The notes: a model not told the origin generated them from the sequence alone. A DNA stretch of 64,000 nucleotides from CADEED01 sp036677145 (GCA_036677145.1 JAKFFF010000098.1:1-64000), one strand, 5' to 3'; positions 45,275 through 55,103 are shown, counted from the first letter of the stretch. Made by a program: numbers and translations.

Positions 45275-46663
45275 GTGAGTTTTTCCTTCGATCCACCCCC
45301 TCCGACCCGGGCTTCCGGCGAACGAGACGTCTACACGGTCTCGCGGCTGAATCGCGAAGTGCGCCTGCTGCTCGAGTCCGGGCTGCCGCTGCTGTGGCTC
45401 GAAGGCGAGCTCTCGAATTTCGCCGCTCCGGCCTCAGGTCACTGGTACTTCTCGCTCAAGGACGGCACCGCCCAGGTGCGCTGCGCAATGTGGCGCCAGC
45501 GAAATTCGGCGGTCCGCTTCCGGCCGAAGGAAGGCATGTTGCTGCTAGCGCGGGCGCGCGTGGGGTTATACGAACCGCGCGGCGAATACCAGCTCATCGT
45601 CGAACATCTCGAAGAAGCGGGCGAAGGCGCGCTCAAGCGCGAATTCGAGAAACTGAAAGCACGTCTCGCCGCGGAAGGACTGTTCGACGCGGAGCGCAAA
45701 CGGCCGCTGCCCGCCGTGCCGCGCCGCATCGGCATCGTGACCTCGCCCACCGGCGCCGCGGTGCACGACATCCTGCGAGTGCTGCGCGCGCGATTCCCTG
45801 CCGCCGGCGTCGTCATCTATCCCACCGCCGTGCAGGGCGCGGCCGCGGTGCCGGAAATCGTGCGTGCGATCGAGACGGCGTCGCGCCGCGCGGAAGTCGA
45901 CGTGCTCCTTGTCGCGCGTGGCGGCGGATCGCTCGAAGATTTGTGGTGCTTCAACGACGAACGCGTGGCGCGCGCGATCGCGGCGTCGCGAATTCCCACG
46001 GTTTCGGGCGTCGGCCACGAGGTTGACGTGACCATCGCGGATTTCGTCGCGGACGTGCGCGCACCGACGCCCTCCGCCGCCGCATTGGCGGCCGTGCCCG
46101 ACAAATCCGCGTGGCTGGAATCGCTCGCATTGCTGGAGTCCCGCTTCGGCGGCGCGATGGGCCGCTTCTTGCGCGCGCAGCATCTTTTCTTCGGCGCGCT
46201 CACGCAGCGTCTGCAGATTTCCCATCCCGGCGCGCGGCTCGCGCAACACGCGCAGCGGCTCGACGATCTCGAACAACGCATGCGGCTCGCGCTGCGTTCC
46301 ACCGTGCTCCACCAGCGGCAACGGCTCGAATCGCTGAACACCCGTTTGTGGCGCGAAAACCCGCGGCACCGCCTCGAGGTGCTGTGCGCACACGCGGCGC
46401 AACTGCGGCAGCGATTGACAGCCACTTTCGGCGCGCAGCTCGGCGCGCTCGATCAGCGCCTCGCGCTCGCGGCGCGCACGCTCGATGCGGTCAGTCCGCT
46501 GGCGACCCTCGCGCGCGGCTTCGCGGTCGTGAGCCGTGCGGAAGACGGGGCGCTGCTGCGGGATGCGGCGGATGCGCCGCCCGGAACCGAAATCGAAACG
46601 CGCCTGGCGCGCGGCCGCCTGCGCGCGCGCGTCAGCGCACAACTGAAGGATGAAGATGCCTGA
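45275..46663 (+). CDS. xseA: Exodeoxyribonuclease VII large subunit
   Basis: 462 residues starting at GTG 45275. N-terminal OB-fold (about 12-115, VYTVSRLNREVRLLLE, LWLEGELSNFAAPASGHWYFSLKD) and the exonuclease domain with VARGGGSLEDLWCFNDE and HEVDVTIADFVADVRAPTPSAAA; a helical C-terminal arm completes it. It degrades single-stranded DNA in repair, together with the small subunit XseB (not in the window). Its last 14 bases overlap the start of the M23 gene. Confidence 0.96.
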   Translation: MSFSFDPPPPTRASGERDVYTVSRLNREVRLLLESGLPLLWLEGELSNFAAPASGHWYFSLKDGTAQVRCAMWRQRNSAVRFRPKEGMLLLARARVGLYEPRGEYQLIVEHLEEAGEGALKREFEKLKARLAAEGLFDAERKRPLPAVPRRIGIVTSPTGAAVHDILRVLRARFPAAGVVIYPTAVQGAAAVPEIVRAIETASRRAEVDVLLVARGGGSLEDLWCFNDERVARAIAASRIPTVSGVGHEVDVTIADFVADVRAPTPSAAALAAVPDKSAWLESLALLESRFGGAMGRFLRAQHLFFGALTQRLQISHPGARLAQHAQRLDDLEQRMRLALRSTVLHQRQRLESLNTRLWRENPRHRLEVLCAHAAQLRQRLTATFGAQLGALDQRLALAARTLDAVSPLATLARGFAVVSRAEDGALLRDAADAPPGTEIETRLARGRLRARVSAQLKDEDA

Positions 46664-47564
46664 CTACCTGAGTGGTGCCGGGAAGGGATTTCCGGGAATG
46701 ATCGCGGCGCTGTTGTTGTTCGCCACGCAAACCTGCATCGGCGCGGAATTCATCGCGCCGCGCGATTCACGCGTGCCCGGCGGTGTCGCCGTCGTGAAGA
46801 TTCCCGGCGGACCGGATGAACGCCCGGTGGTCAAATACGCGGGCAAACCCGTGCTGGTCGAACGTCACGCGGGCGCGTGGGTCGCGATCGCCGGCATTCC
46901 GCTCGACGCCGAGCCCGGTGAGACATCACTCGACGTGGAACAACCGGGCGCGAATCCACGCGCCGTCGCATTCAAGATCGTCCCCAAACAATATCGCACT
47001 CAATCGCTGACGGTTGCGCCTGGCCAGGTGAACCTGTCGGCCGAAGATGAAGCACGCGTGAAAAGCGAAAGTGAAAAGGTGCGCGCGGCGCTCGATGCTT
47101 TCTCGGCGGACGCGCCGTCGACATTGCGCCTGGCACAACCGGTGCCCGGCCGGCGCTCGGGTTCATTCGGCTTGCGCCGTGTGTTCAACGGCGAGGCGCG
47201 CAAACCGCACAGCGGCATGGATATCGCGGCGCCCACGGGCACACCGATCAAGGCGCCGCTCGCGGGCCGCGTCGTCGACGTGGGCAACTACTTCTTCAAC
47301 GGCAACAACGTCATGATCGACCACGGCCAGGGCCTCGTGACGATGTATTGCCACCTGTCGAAGATCCGGGTCGAGCCCGGGCAGATGCTGAAGACCGGTG
47401 ACGTGCTCGGCGATGTCGGCGCCACGGGGCGCGTGACCGGCCCGCATCTGCATTGGGGCGTGTCGCTGAACGGCACGATGGTCGATCCCGCCTTGTTCCT
47501 CGCGCCAGCACCCGCGCCGGCGCCCGCGAAAAAACCCGAAACGAAGAAACCGGACACCAAATAG
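46650..47564 (+). CDS. M23 family (LytM-type) metallopeptidase
   Basis: 304 residues. N-terminal signal or membrane segment (about 15-30), a beta-rich domain (about 34-120), then the LytM domain with complete zinc site: H187xxxD191 (HSGMD), His235 and H266-L-H268 (GPHLHW). It likely cleaves peptidoglycan cross-links in the periplasm. The tail is Pro/Lys-rich. Overlap with xseA suggests translational coupling. The start could be the second Met two codons on. Confidence 0.9.
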   Translation: MKMPDYLSGAGKGFPGMIAALLLFATQTCIGAEFIAPRDSRVPGGVAVVKIPGGPDERPVVKYAGKPVLVERHAGAWVAIAGIPLDAEPGETSLDVEQPGANPRAVAFKIVPKQYRTQSLTVAPGQVNLSAEDEARVKSESEKVRAALDAFSADAPSTLRLAQPVPGRRSGSFGLRRVFNGEARKPHSGMDIAAPTGTPIKAPLAGRVVDVGNYFFNGNNVMIDHGQGLVTMYCHLSKIRVEPGQMLKTGDVLGDVGATGRVTGPHLHWGVSLNGTMVDPALFLAPAPAPAPAKKPETKKPDTK

Positions 47565-47578
47565 CGCGGGGCCGCCGG

Positions 47579-48511
47579 TCACGGCACGCCCGCGGGCGGC
47601 CGCAGGCGATGCACGAAGTCGTAGTTCGCGCCGACCTTGCGATGGCAGGACGCGCATTGCGCCCCGTTCACGGGCGGCATCATCGGGCGACCGTCCGGTA
47701 GATAGCTCGCGAACTCCCACTCGCCCGCGCGGCTCTCGCCATACGACGCGCCGTATCCCTGCTCGCGCCGCATCACGTCGATGCGCACCACCTCGCCTGG
47801 CAGCGGAATCCCGTGCGCGTCGCGCAGCAGCTGATCCTCGCCGTCCCTGAGCGGCCTCGCGAACTCCATCGCGATCACCGAACCGTTCGGCAGCGGGCTC
47901 GCGGACGAATCGAGCGCGGCGGCGGCGGCCGGATTCGCATAGGCGCTGTGCACCAGGGAATCCTGCTCGCCGCCGCCCACGCCCAGGGATTTGAAAGTAG
48001 TTCGATAGCCAGCCGGGAAGCCAACTCGATCCGGGACGGCCGCGCCAGACGCCGCCATCGGCGCGGCCTGCGGCGCCGCGCTGCCGATGTCGCGATGGAT
48101 TAGCCACTCGCGGCCATCGCGTTTCCAGACCAGCAGATAGTGTCCGCGCCCCAACGTCCCGCCGTCGCCGCCCAGCGCGGTGTATTTGCCGGTTTCGAAA
48201 CGCAGGTCGCCCTCACCTTCCAGGTCGATCGTGTCGAGCACCAGCCGCTTGACGCCATTGCTGGACATCGCGCGCCAGAATTGCTCGATGGCCTCGCGGC
48301 CCACGATGGCGTCGTCGACGCCGGACGCGATGACCTTCGCGTCGCTCGTGAATACACGTGCCGCGGCCGGCGCGTCGGCGCGTTCGAGCGCGTCCATGAA
48401 CGTGCGCAATTGCCCGGCAATGGCGGGACGGGCGGGATCGGCGGTGGCGGACAGCTGCGCAAGCGGAAGCATGAGCAGCGCGGAAAATGCGATCAGTGCG
48501 TGCGTTTTCAT
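47579..48511 (-). CDS. Secreted NTF2-like (DUF4440) / cytochrome P460 fusion
   Basis: 310 residues. Signal peptide about 1-24 (SATAD). Domain 1 (about 28-142) is NTF2/SnoaL-like: QLRTFMDALERADA, GREAIEQFW. A short linker leads to domain 2 (about 163-305), a cytochrome P460-like haem domain with FPAGYRTTFKSLG, SVIAMEFA and the haem site CASCH (C286, C289, H290), ending VGANYDFV. Family members bind c-type haem and act on hydroxylamine or nitric-oxide-type chemistry, but this one's role is unknown. Start at ATG 48511. Confidence 0.82.
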   Translation of the reverse strand: MKTHALIAFSALLMLPLAQLSATADPARPAIAGQLRTFMDALERADAPAAARVFTSDAKVIASGVDDAIVGREAIEQFWRAMSSNGVKRLVLDTIDLEGEGDLRFETGKYTALGGDGGTLGRGHYLLVWKRDGREWLIHRDIGSAAPQAAPMAASGAAVPDRVGFPAGYRTTFKSLGVGGGEQDSLVHSAYANPAAAAALDSSASPLPNGSVIAMEFARPLRDGEDQLLRDAHGIPLPGEVVRIDVMRREQGYGASYGESRAGEWEFASYLPDGRPMMPPVNGAQCASCHRKVGANYDFVHRLRPPAGVP

Positions 48512-48609
48512 GCGCGCATTGGGCGCGCTCGCCGGTCCCGAAGAAAAGCGGTTTGCGACCAACCCTGCATCCGGCACGACGAAGTCGACGCGGCGTGCGA
48601 CGAGCCTCG

Positions 48610-49368
48610 CTAAGTCTCGAGCTTGTCCTGCAGATCCTTGAGGAAGCCGTGACTGGCGGCGAGCCGCACGCCGCCGATCAGCACGACCTCGGCATCATGC
48701 TCGCGATCGTCGACGTATTCGCGCACGCGTTGCCAGTTCACGAGCCGCGACCGATGGATGCGCACGAATCCCGCGGGCCCCAGCCGCCGCTCCATCTCGC
48801 CGAGCGTGCCGCGCAGCAGGTGAACTTCCTTGCCCACGTACAGCCGCACGTAATCTCCGAAGGCTTCCACGTGATCGATTTCGTCAGGCCGCAGCACCAG
48901 CACGCGGCCGCGTTTCTTTACGAGGATGCTGGGAGTTCCGCGTTCGTTGCTGGTGGCGCGCAGCAGTCCGGCGAGCTGTTTTTCGAAACCGCGACGCGTG
49001 CCGCCCGCGAGGAAGGTGCGCGCCCGCTCGAGCGCGGCCCGCGCGCGTTCGACACCGAAGGGCTTGAGTAGATAGTCCAGCGCCTGCGCCTCGAAAGCCC
49101 GCAGCGCGAACTTGTCGTACGCGGTGACGAAAATGACGGCGGGCATTTGCGCGGCGCCGAGCTCCGCGAGCACGTCGAAGCCGCTCATCTCCGGCATCTG
49201 CACGTCGAGGAACAGCAGGTCCGGCCGGTGTTCGCGCACCGCGGCCAGCGCACTGCGTCCATCCGCGCACGGTGGCAGCAACGTCAGATCCGCCTCGCCG
49301 CGCAGCAGCCGCTGCAGTCGCTGGCGCGCCAGCGATTCGTCATCGACGATGAGCACTTTGATCGTCAT
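48610..49368 (-). CDS. LytTR-type response regulator
   Basis: 252 residues. Receiver domain (about 1-120) with VDDESLAR acidic residues, phosphoacceptor Asp in LFLDVQMP, and TAYDKFALRAFEAQALDYLLKPF. C-terminal LytTR DNA-binding domain (about 145-250) with HVEAFGDYVRLYVG and FVRIHRSRLVNW. It is a transcription factor of the partner kinase, encoded upstream; the kinase stop and this start overlap as ATGA. Target promoters are not identifiable from the sequence. Confidence 0.93.
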   Translation of the reverse strand: MTIKVLIVDDESLARQRLQRLLRGEADLTLLPPCADGRSALAAVREHRPDLLFLDVQMPEMSGFDVLAELGAAQMPAVIFVTAYDKFALRAFEAQALDYLLKPFGVERARAALERARTFLAGGTRRGFEKQLAGLLRATSNERGTPSILVKKRGRVLVLRPDEIDHVEAFGDYVRLYVGKEVHLLRGTLGEMERRLGPAGFVRIHRSRLVNWQRVREYVDDREHDAEVVLIGGVRLAASHGFLKDLQDKLET

Positions 49369-50438
49369 GCGGCGCCCAGCGGGATGCGCACGCGCACCGT
49401 GAAGCCCTCATGGTTGAGCAGCTCGAGACTCTGGCGCGCGCCGTACAGGCTTTCGAGGCGCACCCGCGTATTCGCCAGGCCGATGCCGGAGCGCCGCGGC
49501 TCGCCCGACGACTCGAGTCCCGCCCCGCTGTCGCGCACTTCGAGCACGAGAAAGCCGTCGGCGCCCGCGGCGCGGATCGCGAGCGAGCCCGACTGCGTCG
49601 AAGGCGAGATGCCGTGCTGGATCGCGTTTTCCACCAGCGGCTGGAGCACCAGGCTCGGCACGCGCGCACGCAGCACGCCGGGTTCGATGTCCCAACGCAC
49701 CTGCAGACGTTCGCCCAGCCGCATCTGTTCGATCTCGACGTAGCCGCGGATGAACTCGAGTTCTTCCTCGAGCGTCACTTCGTGCGTGCGCGACGAGTCG
49801 AGCACCTTTCGCAACAACTCACCGAGCCGCACGATCAGGTCCTCGGCGAGCCTGGGATTCGTATGCACCAGCTCCGCCATGGAATGCAGCGAGTTGAACA
49901 GGAAATGCGGATTGAGCTGGCTGCGCAGCGCCGTCAGTTGCGCCTGCTGCAGCGAAGACTCCAGCTCGATCGCCCGCAACGCGCGGTCGCGCGATTCACG
50001 GTAATAAGCCGCTGCGTACCAGGCCAGCACGAAGCCCGCATACACGGGTAGATTGACGCCCGCCACGCGCACCGCGCGCATGACGAAGTGATTCGCGAAC
50101 GGCGCGGGATTCGCGTTGCAGTCACCGAAGCAGACACCCACCGACTGCAATGCGGCCATGAGCAACTCGCCAATCACCGGTTGCAACGCCGCCGCCACAA
50201 ATGCGCCGCACAGCAACGCCGGCGCGCGCAGGATCCACGGTCGCGAATGCACGCCGCGACACAACCAGAACACCGCCGGGGCGAGTAATCCCCACGTGAA
50301 CCAGTAGAAAGCTTCGGCGGCGAACGCACGCGACCACGGCGACACGTAGCCGGACCAGTACAGCTGTGAGGAAAAGACGAAGCTCAACAGCAGCCACAGG
50401 CCAACGAGCGAGAGCCAGCGTGGCCAGGTTCGGGACAT
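49365..50438 (-). CDS. LytS/YehU-type sensor histidine kinase
   Basis: About 357 residues. Four or so N-terminal membrane segments (about 8-140), then the His_kinase domain with QLNPHFLFNSLHSMAELV (phosphoaccepting His in NPHFLFN) and an HATPase region (VENAIQHGI N-box, GIGLANTRVRLE). It signals to the adjacent LytTR regulator. The start is ATG 50438 or GTG 50456; neither has a clear Shine-Dalgarno. The ligand is unknown. Confidence 0.92.
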   Translation of the reverse strand: MSRTWPRWLSLVGLWLLLSFVFSSQLYWSGYVSPWSRAFAAEAFYWFTWGLLAPAVFWLCRGVHSRPWILRAPALLCGAFVAAALQPVIGELLMAALQSVGVCFGDCNANPAPFANHFVMRAVRVAGVNLPVYAGFVLAWYAAAYYRESRDRALRAIELESSLQQAQLTALRSQLNPHFLFNSLHSMAELVHTNPRLAEDLIVRLGELLRKVLDSSRTHEVTLEEELEFIRGYVEIEQMRLGERLQVRWDIEPGVLRARVPSLVLQPLVENAIQHGISPSTQSGSLAIRAAGADGFLVLEVRDSGAGLESSGEPRRSGIGLANTRVRLESLYGARQSLELLNHEGFTVRVRIPLGAA

Positions 50439-50500
50439 GTGGGCGGTCGGGCTCACCGGGACACTCTAGCCCGGAACCGGGGAACTGTCCCCTGCGCTAT

Positions 50501-51922
50501 CTACTTCTTCTTGGCAGGCCGCTTGGCGCGGTCTTTCTTGATGCGCCGATCGCGGCGTTCCGACTGCGAAGTCTTCAGACCGCGCTTTTCCTTGGGCTTG
50601 TCCTTGAGGAAGGGATTGACGTCGCTGCGGAAATCCACCGCCACGGGCGTCGCGAACAGGTCGAAGGTCTCGCGGAACATGTTCGCGAGATACCGCTTGT
50701 ACGACTCGGGCACGTGCGCGGCCTGGCTGCCGTGCACGATGATGCGCGGCGGATTGCGCCCGCCCTGGTGGGCGTAACGCAGCCGGATGCGCCGGCCGCG
50801 CACGATCGGCGGCTGGTGCTGAATCATCGCGGCTTCCATCGCCTTGGTGAGCTGGGGCGTCGGCATCTTGCGCATGGCGGCTTCGTACGCGCGGATCATC
50901 GAGGCGGTCAGCTCACCCACGCCGGTGCCATGACGCGCGCTCACGAAATGCATAGGCGCGAACGGCACGAAGTCGATCTTGAGCGCCAACTGGCGGCGGA
51001 TCTCCTCGCGCTGGTCCATCGGGATGTTGTCCCACTTGTTGACCGCGAGGATCAGCGCGCGGCCGCGCGACAGCGCGAGGCCCAGCACGCTCGCGTCCTG
51101 TTCGCCGATCGAATCCTGCGCATCGACCACCATCACGACGACGTGCGCTTCGGCGATGGCCTGCAGCGTCTTCGCCACCGAGAGGTGTTCGACTTCGTCG
51201 TCGATCTTCGCGCGGCGGCGCACGCCCGCGGTGTCGATCAGCGTGAAATCGCGGCCGTCGCGTTCGAAGGGCACGAGGATGCTGTCGCGCGTCGTTCCGG
51301 CGATTTCGCTGGTGATGACGCGTTCTTCGCCAATGAGGCGGTTGATCAGCGTGGACTTGCCGACGTTCGGTCGCCCAATGATAGCGATGCGGATGCGGCC
51401 GTCTTCCGGCTCCTCGTCCTCGGGCGGCGCGGGCGGAAAGCCTTCCAGCACCACGTCCATCAGGTCTTCGCAGCCGAAGCCGTGCGTGGCGGCGATCGCG
51501 AAGGGCTCGCCCAATCCCATGCTGTGGAAATCGGCGCCGGCCATGCCGGCCTCGAGACCCTCGGCCTTGTTGACCGCGAGGAACACCGGCTTGCCGGACT
51601 TGCGCAGCTCGCGCGCGAAGAATTGATCCTGCGGCGTGAGTCCCGCACGCGCGTCGGCGACGAAAATCAGGCGGTCGGCTTCGCGGATGGCGTGTTCGGT
51701 CTGGATGCGCATGAGCGCGTCCATGCCGCTCGGATTTTCAACGAGGCCGCCGGTATCGATGCACACATAGGGCACCGCGCCGAGCTTGCCGTAACCGTAC
51801 TGCCGGTCGCGCGTCACGCCCGGCACGTCGGCCACGATGGCGTCGCGCGTCTGCGTAAGCGTATTGAACAGCGTCGACTTGCCGACGTTCGGCCGCCCGA
51901 CGATTGCGATTACCGGCAGCAT
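50501..51922 (-). CDS. der: Ribosome biogenesis GTPase Der (EngA)
   Basis: 473 residues with two tandem GTPase domains. Each has a P-loop GRPNVGKST: near residue 8 and again near 185 after an acidic linker (PPEDEEPEDG). Both show the NKxE/NKxD motifs (NKAEG and NKWDN). A C-terminal KH-like domain ends in a Lys/Arg-rich tail. Needed for 50S maturation. Start ATG 51922 (MLPVIAIVGRPN) is preferred over the open upstream extension, which overlaps bamB. bamB lies just upstream on the same strand. Confidence 0.97.
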   Translation of the reverse strand: MLPVIAIVGRPNVGKSTLFNTLTQTRDAIVADVPGVTRDRQYGYGKLGAVPYVCIDTGGLVENPSGMDALMRIQTEHAIREADRLIFVADARAGLTPQDQFFARELRKSGKPVFLAVNKAEGLEAGMAGADFHSMGLGEPFAIAATHGFGCEDLMDVVLEGFPPAPPEDEEPEDGRIRIAIIGRPNVGKSTLINRLIGEERVITSEIAGTTRDSILVPFERDGRDFTLIDTAGVRRRAKIDDEVEHLSVAKTLQAIAEAHVVVMVVDAQDSIGEQDASVLGLALSRGRALILAVNKWDNIPMDQREEIRRQLALKIDFVPFAPMHFVSARHGTGVGELTASMIRAYEAAMRKMPTPQLTKAMEAAMIQHQPPIVRGRRIRLRYAHQGGRNPPRIIVHGSQAAHVPESYKRYLANMFRETFDLFATPVAVDFRSDVNPFLKDKPKEKRGLKTSQSERRDRRIKKDRAKRPAKKK

Positions 51923-51953
51923 GGCCGAATCCTGACTAACTACCGGACCGGCG

Positions 51954-53159
51954 TCAGCCGGCCGGTTCGGCGGCGGGCGGCGCGGCCGGCTCGGGCCGCG
52001 CGGCGCGCGATGCCACCGGCGACGCGCGCAGCGCCGTGAGATCACCCTTGTCGCTGATCACGTAGAGCACACCATTCACCGCGAGTGGCGCGTTGCTGAC
52101 GCGGTCGCCCGCCGTCTTCGCGCGGCCCGCCGGAGTGCCCGTGGCCCGATCGAACCAGTGGACGTAACCTTCGAGGTCGGCAACGGCGACGAAATCGTCC
52201 ACCACCGACGGCGCGGAAAGGCTGCGGAACTTGAGTGATTCGTCGCGCCACACTTCGGCGCCGCTGCGCCGGCTCATGGCGACCAGCTCACCCTTGGAGG
52301 TGGATACGTAAACGTTCGAATCGTCGACGTCGACGCCGCGATAGCTGGACACGTCGCGTGCCCACCAGATCTGCCCGGAGTCGAGCGCCAGCATCGCGGC
52401 GCGACCCTGGAAACCCACGACGAATACGTCATCTCCGACCACCTTCACGGCGGCGTCGATGTCATTGAGCCGCTCGAGCTCGGTGCGGCCGTGCGCAGGC
52501 GACACCGGCGCATCCCAGACCGTCTGCCCGTCCGCGAGGTTCACCGCCAGCACGCGGCCATTGTCGAAACCGGCCAGCGCCATGTCGCGCGCGACGACCG
52601 GCGTGGAAACACCGCGCAGCGTGAGTCGCGGAATCTGCTGATCGGAAGTCCATACCTCGCTGCCGTTTTCGATCGACAGCGCATGGAGCTTGCCGTCGAC
52701 GGTGCGGACGATGACGTCCCTTTCGGAAACCGCCGGGGATGAAAGGATTTCGCCCTTGACGTTCGCGCGCCAGCGCTGGGCGCCATTGTCGGCCGCGAGC
52801 GCGACGACCACGCCATCTGCCGAGCCGACGACCACGACGCCGCTGCCGGAGCCGGTGCCACCCGTGAGCGCCAGGTCCGTCTTCGAGCGCCAGATCTGTT
52901 TGCCGGACTTCAGATCGAAAGCCACGACGTCGCCATCGCGACCTGCCGCGAACAGCCGGTTGTCGGCGCTGGCGAGGCCGAGCCCGAGACGCAGCTTCTT
53001 GCCCCCGCCGCCGACGCTTCCGCTCCACAGGCGCTGGACGCGCACCGTGGGATTGGCGATGTCGGTGAGTTTGACCGGCTGATCGATTTTCTTGTCTTTC
53101 GACGTGCACGCCACGAGGGCGCCGAGCACGGCGAGCAGCAACAGACTGCGGAACTTCAT
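51954..53159 (-). CDS. bamB: Outer-membrane assembly lipoprotein BamB
   Basis: 401 residues. Lipobox LVAC (Cys18) and eight-blade PQQ-like propeller repeats (GDVVAFDLKSGKQIWRS, ALSIENGSEVWTS, MLALDSGQIWWA, VHWFDRATG), with the C-terminus Ala/Pro-rich. Part of the BAM complex that inserts beta-barrel proteins. The start ATG overlaps the yfgM stop (TAATG), and der follows about 30 bases downstream; this is the order known from E. coli. Confidence 0.96.
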   Translation of the reverse strand: MKFRSLLLLAVLGALVACTSKDKKIDQPVKLTDIANPTVRVQRLWSGSVGGGGKKLRLGLGLASADNRLFAAGRDGDVVAFDLKSGKQIWRSKTDLALTGGTGSGSGVVVVGSADGVVVALAADNGAQRWRANVKGEILSSPAVSERDVIVRTVDGKLHALSIENGSEVWTSDQQIPRLTLRGVSTPVVARDMALAGFDNGRVLAVNLADGQTVWDAPVSPAHGRTELERLNDIDAAVKVVGDDVFVVGFQGRAAMLALDSGQIWWARDVSSYRGVDVDDSNVYVSTSKGELVAMSRRSGAEVWRDESLKFRSLSAPSVVDDFVAVADLEGYVHWFDRATGTPAGRAKTAGDRVSNAPLAVNGVLYVISDKGDLTALRASPVASRAARPEPAAPPAAEPAG

Positions 53160-53812
53160 TACGACTCCTCGGCTCGCGGCGGCGGAGTGCCACCGAGATC
53201 CCGTATCTTGAGATCGAGCAGGTCGATATCGATCTCGCCGCTCTTTTCGCCCGCGCGCGCGGCCTGGTATTCGCGCAATGCTCCGGCGCGGTCGCCCTTC
53301 GCCAGCAGCACGTCGCCGCGGGTTTCGGCGAAGCGCGGCTCGAATTCGCCGATGTCGGCGACCTTGAGCGTCGCGAGCGCATCGTCGTTCTTGCCCTGCG
53401 CGGACAACACGCGCGCGAGACGCAGTCGCGCGATCATCTGGATTTCGTCGTCCTTGGCGGTGTCGACCACGGACTTCAGACTCGCCGCCGCCTTGTCGAG
53501 TTCATTCGCCTCGACGTGCACGCGCGCCGCGACCAGCGTCGCCAGCGCCGCATACGGCGTCCAGGCGTATTCGCGATTGATTTCCTCGACCAGCGCGAGG
53601 CCGCGGGCCTGGTCGTTGCGCGTGAACGCGTCCATCATCGTGTCGTAACGTTCCGAGGCGATTTCAGCCTGCGTTTCGCGGCGATTCTCGTACCAGCGGT
53701 AACCGGCGAGCGAACCCACTCCGATCACGATGCCCGCCACGATCCAGAGGCCGTTCTCACGGAACCACCCCTTCACCTGCTCCATCTGTTCTGCTTCGTT
53801 CAAATCGCTCAC
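53159..53812 (-). CDS. yfgM: YfgM-like ancillary SecYEG translocon subunit
   Basis: About 217 residues. A short cytosolic N-terminus, one membrane helix (LWIVAGIVIGVGSLAGY, about 23-39) and a periplasmic TPR-like domain (about 50-200). The start is GTG 53812, supported by a strong GAGGAG and by the GTGA overlap with the hisS stop. It acts with PpiD at the translocon in E. coli. bamB follows with a 1-base overlap. Confidence 0.9.
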   Translation of the reverse strand: MSDLNEAEQMEQVKGWFRENGLWIVAGIVIGVGSLAGYRWYENRRETQAEIASERYDTMMDAFTRNDQARGLALVEEINREYAWTPYAALATLVAARVHVEANELDKAAASLKSVVDTAKDDEIQMIARLRLARVLSAQGKNDDALATLKVADIGEFEPRFAETRGDVLLAKGDRAGALREYQAARAGEKSGEIDIDLLDLKIRDLGGTPPPRAEES

Positions 53813-55092
53813 GTCGCTCTCCTCAAGAACTCTTCGACCCGCGCGCACAGCTGCGCAAGGGGATATTCGACCTGGGTGGTTTCGGCGCCGCGTAACGGCT
53901 TGAGCGCGGCCACCCCGCGCGCGAGTTCATCGTCACCCACGATGAGCGCCAGGCGCGCGCCGGATTCGTCCGCGCGGCGGAACTGTGTCTTGAACTTGGC
54001 CGCGCCGCAATGGAGTACGACGCGACAGCCCGAAATTCCGTCGCGCAGCTGCTCGGCCAGCGCCAGGGCCGTGCGCTGCGCGCGTTCACCCTGCGCCATC
54101 ACGAAGACATCGGGCACCGGCGGCGCCGGCACGGCGCCGGCGAGCTTCACGAGTTCGACCACGCGTTCGACGCCCATGGCGAAACCGATCGCCGGGGTCG
54201 GCTCGCCGCCCAGCTGCGCGATCAGGCCGTCGTAACGGCCGCCCGAGCAGACGGCGTCCTGGCTGCCGAGCGCATCCGTGATCCACTCGAAAACGGTGCG
54301 CGAGTAGTAATCGAGACCGCGCACCAGCCGCGGATTCACGGTGTAGGGGATTCCCAGCTCGTCGAGGCCCGCGCGCAGCTCCGCGAAGTGAGCCTGCGAC
54401 TCGGCATCGAGATGTTCGGTGAGCACCGGCGCATTGCCGACGATGGCCTGCGTCGGCGGATGTTTGCTGTCGAGGATGCGCAGCGGGTTGCCTTCGAGCC
54501 GGCGCTTGCCGTCTTCGTCCAGCGCATCGAGATGCTGCCGGAAATAATTCTGCAGCAACTCGCGGTACGCCTTGCGCGACTCGGACGTGCCGAGCGAATT
54601 GATCTGCAGCTTGACGCGGCTCACGCCTAACAACTTCCACAGGCGCGCCGTGAGCGCGATGAGCTCGACATCGACGTCGGGACCCGCGAAGCCGATGGCC
54701 TCGAGGTCGATCTGGTTGAACTGGCGGAAGCGGCCTTTCTGGGGCTTTTCGTGCCGGAACATCGGACCCTGGCACCACAGCTTCAGCCGCGCGCCGCGCA
54801 ACATGCCGTTGGAAATCGTGGCGCGCACGATGCCGGCGGTGGCCTCGGGCCGCAGCGTGAGACTGTCGCCGCCCTGGTCGGTGAAGGTGTACATCTCCTT
54901 CTCGACCACGTCGGTGAATTCCCCGATGGCGCGTTTGAACAGCTCCGTGTGCTCCACCACCGGCACGCGCATTTCCTGGTAGCCGTAGGCATCGAGCACC
55001 GTACGCATGGTCGACTCGACGTGTTGCCACACGCCGATGTCTTCCGGCAGTACGTCTTTCATGCCGGTGACCGGCTGGATATTGCGGGACAT
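53809..55092 (-). CDS. hisS: Histidyl-tRNA synthetase
   Basis: 427-residue class II aminoacyl-tRNA synthetase. Motif 2 region CQGPMFRHEKPQKGRFRQF, histidine-specific RGLDYYSRTVFEW, motif 3 GFAMGVERV, and the C-terminal anticodon-binding domain with LALIVGDDELARG. Length is standard. In E. coli ispG lies between rodZ and hisS; here rodZ's stop is only 11 bases from the hisS start, and no ispG is present. Confidence 0.98.
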   Translation of the reverse strand: MSRNIQPVTGMKDVLPEDIGVWQHVESTMRTVLDAYGYQEMRVPVVEHTELFKRAIGEFTDVVEKEMYTFTDQGGDSLTLRPEATAGIVRATISNGMLRGARLKLWCQGPMFRHEKPQKGRFRQFNQIDLEAIGFAGPDVDVELIALTARLWKLLGVSRVKLQINSLGTSESRKAYRELLQNYFRQHLDALDEDGKRRLEGNPLRILDSKHPPTQAIVGNAPVLTEHLDAESQAHFAELRAGLDELGIPYTVNPRLVRGLDYYSRTVFEWITDALGSQDAVCSGGRYDGLIAQLGGEPTPAIGFAMGVERVVELVKLAGAVPAPPVPDVFVMAQGERAQRTALALAEQLRDGISGCRVVLHCGAAKFKTQFRRADESGARLALIVGDDELARGVAALKPLRGAETTQVEYPLAQLCARVEEFLRRAT

Positions 55093-55103
55093 GTTCGTAG
55101 TTC

